NCBI GenBank assembly: GCA_964430335.1
Contig: CAYSEN010000002.1
Coordinates: 15,598-79,597, forward strand
Direction of reading: 5' to 3'
Length of the DNA stretch: 64,000 nt
Origin: SIBU01 sp964430335
Lineage (GTDB): Bacteria; Patescibacteriota; Minisyncoccia; Phycocordibacterales; SIBU01
Below the pieces are notes generated by a model. The model saw only the letters and a program-made list of their open reading frames with translations. It was not told the DNA's origin and ran no database searches. Made by a program: the position numbers and the translations under genes. Positions 60,273 through 64,000 of the stretch are shown here, in pieces. Numbering within the stretch: position 1 is the first letter of the stretch; each line of letters opens with the position of its first letter.

Positions 60273-61568
60273 TTATGAAATTAACTCTTTGCCAATTTTA
60301 TATATGTCACCGGCGCCAACAGTAATAACAACATCTTCGACTCCAGCGCTTTTTTTGACCTCATCAATGATTTCCTCAAAAGATTTAAAATACTGAGTGT
60401 GTTTATTTTTCTTCTCAATTAAATCCGCTAGGATTTTACTAGAAATTGATGAGTCAAAGGCCTCACGAGCAGGAAAAATATCAGCCAAAATCACACGATC
60501 AGCACTTGAAAGCGAGGTGGCAAAATCGTTAAGTAGAGTTTTAGTACGAGAGTACAAATGCGGTTGAAAAACAATGGTAATTTTTTTACCGGCAAAATAT
60601 TCTTTAGCGCCAGCAATAACAGCCGAAATCTTCTGAGGATTGTGTGCGTAGTCGTCGTAGATAATCGCACCGGATTTCATCACCCCCACTTTTTCAAATC
60701 TCCTCCATGTGCCCTGAAAATTCTGAAGTGATTCATAAATTTTCTCTTTAGGAATTCCGAGAATACTTGAAACCGCAATTACAGCTTGAGCATTTCTAAC
60801 ATTGTGCTCTCCCGGCAATGACAAAACTAAACCCTCCGTCTCAATTGATTTGTAATCGATGATAGTTGCTTTCACATCTTCCAAAATTTCGGCAACTTTT
60901 GGATCAGAAACATCGGTTACCACAAATCCATCCTTAGGAACTTTCATGGCCAGCTCACGATAAGCGGACTGAATATCAGACAAATCTTTGTAATAATCCA
61001 AATGATCTAAATCAATATTGTTAATCACCAAAATTTTAGGATCAAGTGTAGAAAAATTCCTTTTATACTCATCGGCTTCAACAACAAAGAAATCACTTTT
61101 ACCAAAAACAAAGTTAGATTTTTCGCGATTTAAAATACTACCAACGATTACAGTCGGGTCAATTCCGCCATCTATAAGAGCAGTGGCGAGCATGCCGGTG
61201 ACCGTAGTCTTGCCGTGAGTACCGGAAACAGCAATCGTAAATTTGTCTTTTGAAATTTCACCAAGAATCTCGCTATATGAAAGGGCCGGAATTTTTTGCT
61301 CTTTAAGAGCCGCAAAAAATTCCGGTTCAGCAACCGGGATAGCGGCCGAGTAAATAATTAAATCTACTGAATTAGGAATTTCCGAATTTTTTTGTTCTCC
61401 TATAAAAACCTTCACTCCTTCTTTCTCAAGTGCGTCTGTAATTTCAGATTTTGACCTATCGGATCCGCTAACACTTTTTCCTTCATGCAAAAACATCCGC
61501 GCCACAGCAGAAACTCCTATGCCCCCAATTCCTACACAAAAAATATTATTAAATTTATTTAAATCCAT
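60273..61568 (-). CDS. murC: UDP-N-acetylmuramate--L-alanine ligase MurC
   Basis: MurC adds L-alanine to UDP-MurNAc with ATP in the cytoplasm. FCVGIGGIGVSAVARMFLHE is the N-terminal UDP-binding loop, AVSGTHGKTTVTGMLA the ATP-binding P-loop, and YDDYAHNPQKISAVI the C-terminal ligase motif. At 431 residues it is complete. With murB at the other end of the window it shows a functional peptidoglycan pathway. It lies downstream of tRNA-Leu, which may share its transcript. Confidence 0.95.
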   Translation of the reverse strand: MDLNKFNNIFCVGIGGIGVSAVARMFLHEGKSVSGSDRSKSEITDALEKEGVKVFIGEQKNSEIPNSVDLIIYSAAIPVAEPEFFAALKEQKIPALSYSEILGEISKDKFTIAVSGTHGKTTVTGMLATALIDGGIDPTVIVGSILNREKSNFVFGKSDFFVVEADEYKRNFSTLDPKILVINNIDLDHLDYYKDLSDIQSAYRELAMKVPKDGFVVTDVSDPKVAEILEDVKATIIDYKSIETEGLVLSLPGEHNVRNAQAVIAVSSILGIPKEKIYESLQNFQGTWRRFEKVGVMKSGAIIYDDYAHNPQKISAVIAGAKEYFAGKKITIVFQPHLYSRTKTLLNDFATSLSSADRVILADIFPAREAFDSSISSKILADLIEKKNKHTQYFKSFEEIIDEVKKSAGVEDVVITVGAGDIYKIGKELIS

Positions 61569-61617
61569 TTTATTTATGAATTTTGGACACAGAGGGATAA
61601 TTCTTTTACGTCCTCGG

Positions 61618-61699
61618 TGGGCGGAGAGGGACTCGAACCCTCAACCCTTGCGGGATACGCTTCTGAGACGTACGCGTATACCAGTTCCGCCATCCGCCC
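61618..61699 (-). tRNA. tRNA-Leu(CAG)
   Basis: On the minus strand a 7-bp acceptor stem GGGCGGA/TCCGCCC, a D arm, an anticodon arm TACGT-CTCAGAA-GCGTA with anticodon CAG, a short class II variable arm, and T arm GAGGG-TTCGAGT-CCCTC. The discriminator is A, and CCA is not fully encoded (ACCG follows), so CCA must be added by nucleotidyltransferase. Confidence 0.93.
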
Positions 61700-61754
61700 A
61701 CCGAAAATATAAAATTTGTTCTCACGTATTTCTTAGACAGTCACTCGTAATGGT

Positions 61755-61969
61755 TTGTTCCAAATCACCCGACTATTACATCCTGTGGGCGTACCACGAG
61801 TTGAATCTTACAGATTCAGTACCCCGATTGGCTCGCAAGGATGCTCGGCTCAATCGGGCTTCAACTCGTGAAAAGAAGTGTAACACACTTCTTTTTTACA
61901 AATTGTAATAAACATAGCTTGTTCCAAATCACCCGACTATTACATCCTGTGGGCGTACCACGAGTTGAA
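61755..61969. repeat. 51-bp direct repeat copying the 3' end of tRNA-Ile, with a structured spacer
   Basis: 61755-61805 and 61919-61969 are identical 51-mers. The second copy covers the last 20 nt of tRNA-Ile and 31 nt beyond. The spacer and first copy contain an 11-bp inverted repeat (CACGAGTTGAA with TTCAACTCGTG, 61795-61805 and 61860-61870), an inner CCCGATTG/CAATCGGG, and a hairpin with T-run (AAGAAGTGT/ACACTTCTT, 61873-61893). Such tRNA 3'-end duplications are typical of integration scars. Confidence 0.7.
61873..61897 (+). terminator. Hairpin with T-run between the two tRNA genes
   Basis: AAGAAGTGT and ACACTTCTT (61873-61881, 61885-61893) form a 9-bp stem with a 3-nt loop, followed by TTTT on the plus strand. 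On the minus strand a short TTTTC follows the inverted stem, so it could also act on the tRNA-Ile transcript. Confidence 0.5.
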
Positions 61970-62023
61970 CGTGGGACCTCGTCATTATCAGTGACGCGCT
62001 CTAACCACCTGAGCTATACGCCC
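61950..62023 (-). tRNA. tRNA-Ile(GAT)
   Basis: The minus strand gives acceptor GGGCGTA/TACGCCC, D arm GCTC...GAGC, anticodon loop CTGATAA (anticodon GAT), and T arm CCACG-TTCAACT-CGTGG with discriminator A. CCA is not encoded. Its 3' portion is duplicated at 61786-61805. Confidence 0.94.
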
Positions 62024-62045
62024 GTAAACCTACACTGCACGGCTC

Positions 62046-62074
62046 ATGCTAGCAAAAAGTTGACGAAATCGCAA
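62046..62074 (-). promoter_or_regulatory. Promoter of tRNA-Ile
   Basis: On the minus strand TTGCGA (62074-62069), 17 nt, then TGC-TAGCAT (hexamer 62051-62046). Predicted +1 is near 62039, 16 nt before the tRNA 5' end. Confidence 0.65.
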
Positions 62075-62107
62075 ACAAAGTAAGCTGGAAAATTCACTCA
62101 TAAGTAC

Positions 62108-62113
62108 TATAAT
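62108..62113 (+). promoter_or_regulatory. -10 element of the histidine kinase gene
   Basis: A perfect TATAAT at 62108-62113 predicts a leader of roughly 20 nt before the ATG at 62140. No clear -35 and no Shine-Dalgarno motif are seen. Confidence 0.5.
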
Positions 62114-62139
62114 TCATACATACACTAAATCTGAAAAAT

Positions 62140-63705
62140 ATGAATATTGGCTATCACTTACTAATACACAACATAGTTTGCATTTTTGCTTTAATTTCTA
62201 CACTTGGATTAGGTACTCTTGTTTTGATAAAAGATCACAAAAGAACCATCTACGTAGTTTTCGCCTTACTAAACTTCTCGGTTGGCTTCTTCTATCTGTC
62301 ACATCTTTTGGGTGTAAACGCCACTACAGCAGAAGAGGCCTATGAATTCTTTAAATACAACTGGCTAAACACCGCCATGGTGATTTTTACAGCACATCTC
62401 CTATTTGAAACAATCGGCGAAAGTAAAAAGCACAAGTTCGGCATATGGATGACTTACATCACTGGTTTTGGTTTGATTGGGTACTATATCCTCTTCCCTG
62501 ATGCATTGCTTAAGATGCCTGTTCCAAAGATGTACATGCCCTTCTATTACGTTCCAGGAGACTTCTACACCGTGATGAGAATTTATGTTTTAGCCATTCC
62601 AACTTACTCTTGTTACTACTTCTTTAAAGCATTCATCAAATCAAAAGGTGGGGAGCACGTCAGAATGAAATACATCGCTGCCGCTTTACTTTTCGGATAT
62701 GGAATCGGCACGACCTCAATACTCCCTATTTACGATGTCTATTTTGATCCAATCATCAGTATGCTTTTTGGTTTCTATACTCTGTTTTTAGCTTACGGAA
62801 TAATTGAATTCGAGACATTCAACATTAAAGTGGTAGGAAAAAGAGCCATTGTATACGGCTGTTTTGTGGCAACAACCAGCGTGCTCATCGTATTAATAAA
62901 CACAATAAATTCTATAATTATAGAAAACTATAAAGGTTTTCCACTATGGGTGCTTCCACTATTATCAAGCTTTATCGCAGTGGGCATAGGGACTTTTATT
63001 TGGAGTCGGGTAAAGGAAGTCGACGTGGCAAAATATGAATTTATTACTATCGTCACACACAAATTTCGCACACCTCTTACTTCAATCAAATGGTCCGCAG
63101 AAATTTTAGAGAGTCAAAATTCAACTGAAGTCGATAAACAAGAAGCGGTACGTGCAATAAAACACTCCGAGGTTGTGCTTTCAGAGCTTATCGAAACCCT
63201 AGTCAAAGCCTACCGCACTGACAACGAGCCTTACGCATATGTAAATCAGAAATGTGACTTCAAACAAATCATCGATGAAGTGCTAGCCGAAAGAAGAGAT
63301 CTAATTTCAGAAAAAATGGCAAAAATTAGTTTTGTTTCTGAACCAAACCTTCCCCCAATTTTTCTTGATAAAGACCGAATTAGTTTTGTCATTCAAACAA
63401 TAATTGATAACGCCATCAATTACTCTCCTAAAGGTAAAATCATTACAATAGAGGTTAACCGAGAAAAAAATAGCATTGTTTCCAAAATCAAAGACGAAGG
63501 AATTGGCATAAGTAAGGAAGAGTTACCTCACATCTTCTCAAAATTCTACAGAGGAAATGCAGCCAAAAGAGCCGACACTGAAGGCTTAGGAATAGGACTT
63601 TCCCTCGCCCATCAAATAGTCGAAAGGCACGGAGGTGAATTGTCAGTACGATCTGATGGCATAGGCCAAGGCACAGAATTCACACTCAAGCTTCCTATTA
63701 CATAA
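62140..63705 (+). CDS. Membrane sensor histidine kinase with 7TM N-terminus
   Basis: The 521-residue protein has about seven or eight membrane segments through residue ~290, like the histidine-kinase N-terminal 7TM region. The dimerisation/phosphoacceptor helix is VTHKFRTPLTSIKW (His near residue 306; Phe-Arg where HELR is usual). The ATPase domain has the N box DNAINYSPKG, G1 DEGIGIS, F box FSKFYRG and G2 GLGIGLSLAH. No response regulator is adjacent, so it is an orphan in this window. It ends before a bidirectional terminator shared with the rRNA transcript. Confidence 0.92.
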   Translation: MNIGYHLLIHNIVCIFALISTLGLGTLVLIKDHKRTIYVVFALLNFSVGFFYLSHLLGVNATTAEEAYEFFKYNWLNTAMVIFTAHLLFETIGESKKHKFGIWMTYITGFGLIGYYILFPDALLKMPVPKMYMPFYYVPGDFYTVMRIYVLAIPTYSCYYFFKAFIKSKGGEHVRMKYIAAALLFGYGIGTTSILPIYDVYFDPIISMLFGFYTLFLAYGIIEFETFNIKVVGKRAIVYGCFVATTSVLIVLINTINSIIIENYKGFPLWVLPLLSSFIAVGIGTFIWSRVKEVDVAKYEFITIVTHKFRTPLTSIKWSAEILESQNSTEVDKQEAVRAIKHSEVVLSELIETLVKAYRTDNEPYAYVNQKCDFKQIIDEVLAERRDLISEKMAKISFVSEPNLPPIFLDKDRISFVIQTIIDNAINYSPKGKIITIEVNREKNSIVSKIKDEGIGISKEELPHIFSKFYRGNAAKRADTEGLGIGLSLAHQIVERHGGELSVRSDGIGQGTEFTLKLPIT

Positions 63706-63732
63706 ATTAATTTTTTCTAAAACCAAACCAAC

Positions 63733-63758
63733 AAAAAACTGCCCGAAGGCAGTTTTTT
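63733..63758. terminator. Bidirectional terminator between the kinase gene and 16S rRNA
   Basis: AAAAAACTGCC and GGCAGTTTTTT form an 11-bp stem with a CGAA loop (TTCG on the minus strand), and T-runs exist both ways. It probably ends both the plus-strand kinase mRNA and the minus-strand rRNA transcript. Confidence 0.88.
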
Positions 63759-63943
63759 GTTATACTATTCTTTATTTTGTTTCGTTCACCCGTTTGAGTT
63801 CGCTTAAGCAGAACTCAAACTTGTTGCCGAGAACCTCTCGGCTGGAGCTCCTATTTATGATTAGAAGAGCTATCACCAACCGCGCAAAGCGCGATATCGA
63901 CTCTATAAGCTTGTATTGCCGAAGCAAATACAAACGTTGTTTC
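63759..63943 (-). ncRNA. Structured 16S rRNA trailer with a series of hairpins
   Basis: Between the predicted 16S 3' end and the terminator the minus strand has: an imperfect UUCG-type hairpin (about 63910-63935); CGCGC/GCGCG (about 63880-63892); AGCTC with a distal GAGCT arm; GCCGAGA/TCTCGGC (63826-63842); and a perfect 10-bp stem GTTTGAGTTC/GAACTCAAAC (63792-63801, 63811-63820). No tRNA, 5S or 23S start is seen. This may be the processed trailer or hold a small RNA. Confidence 0.45.
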
Positions 63944-64000
63944 AATTGAAATATTCCACGAGCAGCTTCCGCTACCCGTGCCTTGTTACGACTTACTCCC
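63944..64000 (-). rRNA. 16S ribosomal RNA, 3' end only
   Basis: On the minus strand AAGTCGTAACAAGG is the universal 16S sequence near E. coli position 1490. It is followed by a helix-45 equivalent GGTAGC-GGAA-GCTGCT with the GGAA tetraloop (dimethyl-A site). The remaining tail reads CGTGGAATATTTCAATT where E. coli has GUUGGAUCACCUCCUUA, so the CCUCC anti-Shine-Dalgarno core is absent. The 3' end at 63944 is placed by alignment length only. The gene continues beyond the window. Confidence 0.9.

Noticed and set aside
61806..61870. A third tRNA gene between tRNA-Ile and tRNA-Leu
   Set aside because: A 17-nt anticodon-arm-like stem-loop exists, but it reads plausibly on both strands and no matching acceptor, D or T arms can be folded around it.
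63759..63943. An intron interrupting the 16S gene before its true 3' end
   Set aside because: No CCUCC-containing exon follows before the terminator, and helix 45 is complete, leaving only about 17 nt of tail to account for.
1..64000. CRISPR arrays, prophage or a complete transposon
   Set aside because: No regularly spaced direct repeats, cas genes, transposase, integrase or phage structural genes were seen. The excisionase-type HTH at 5285 stands alone.

Overview
The window looks like chromosome from a candidate-phyla-radiation bacterium (Patescibacteria, most likely Parcubacteria). It is A/T-rich and tightly packed. It carries a very large surface-glycan locus beside a few core genes (murB, murC, rsmI, tRNAs, the 3' end of 16S rRNA), plus families common in that group: a DUF1189 membrane protein, a lamin-tail-domain protein, a VirD4-like ATPase with a long disordered tail, and a 7TM histidine kinase. 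The lineage is an inference from gene content; no marker-gene tree was possible. The four runs of exactly 100 N show this is a metagenome-style scaffold.

Layout. 1-5.2 kb: DUF1189, murB, an O-antigen-ligase-like protein with TPRs and a CMP-sugar synthetase, all on the minus strand. 5.3-13.9 kb: a plus-strand operon for GDP-fucose synthesis (gmd, fcl), a further epimerase, an ABC polysaccharide exporter (Wzm/Wzt type), a GT10 fucosyltransferase, a methyltransferase, a HAD phosphatase and a cupin. 13.9-15.3 kb: two orphan minus-strand genes, one an inositol-monophosphatase-like protein. 15.4-30.8 kb: a long plus-strand operon with two nucleotidyltransferases, a GDPD, a WavE-like protein, a NeuB-TIM-barrel fusion, a DUF115/GT42-like protein, methyltransferases, glycosyltransferases including a GT11 fucosyltransferase, sugar-nucleotide enzymes and an oxidoreductase. 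30.8-51.8 kb: mostly minus-strand glycosyltransferase operons, including a carbamoyltransferase/DUF5989/SxtJ/SGNH module. 51.8-59.2 kb: orphan genes (LpxC-like and unknowns), another glycosyltransferase, the LTD protein and the VirD4-like ATPase. 59.2-64 kb: pterin dehydratase, rsmI, murC, tRNA-Leu, tRNA-Ile, a sensor kinase and the end of 16S rRNA.

How it works together. The locus can make GDP-fucose and a nonulosonic-acid-type sugar, transfer them (GT10, GT11, a GT42-like protein and many GT2/GT4 enzymes), decorate the chain by methylation, carbamoylation and SGNH chemistry, and export it by the ABC route. Several GT39-type membrane transferases, a GtrA flippase and an O-antigen-ligase-like protein suggest further lipid-linked steps.

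The most striking signal is in translation. The 16S rRNA 3' tail has a recognisable helix 45 but lacks the CCUCC anti-Shine-Dalgarno core, and almost no gene start is preceded by a Shine-Dalgarno motif. Many promoters have an extended -10 (TGnTATAAT-like), and several place the ATG exactly 6 nt after the -10 hexamer, which predicts leaderless mRNAs. Inside operons, 1-nt or 4-nt stop-to-start gaps recur. A second theme is a set of single, higher-G+C orphan genes with their own terminators, lying next to the scaffold breaks.
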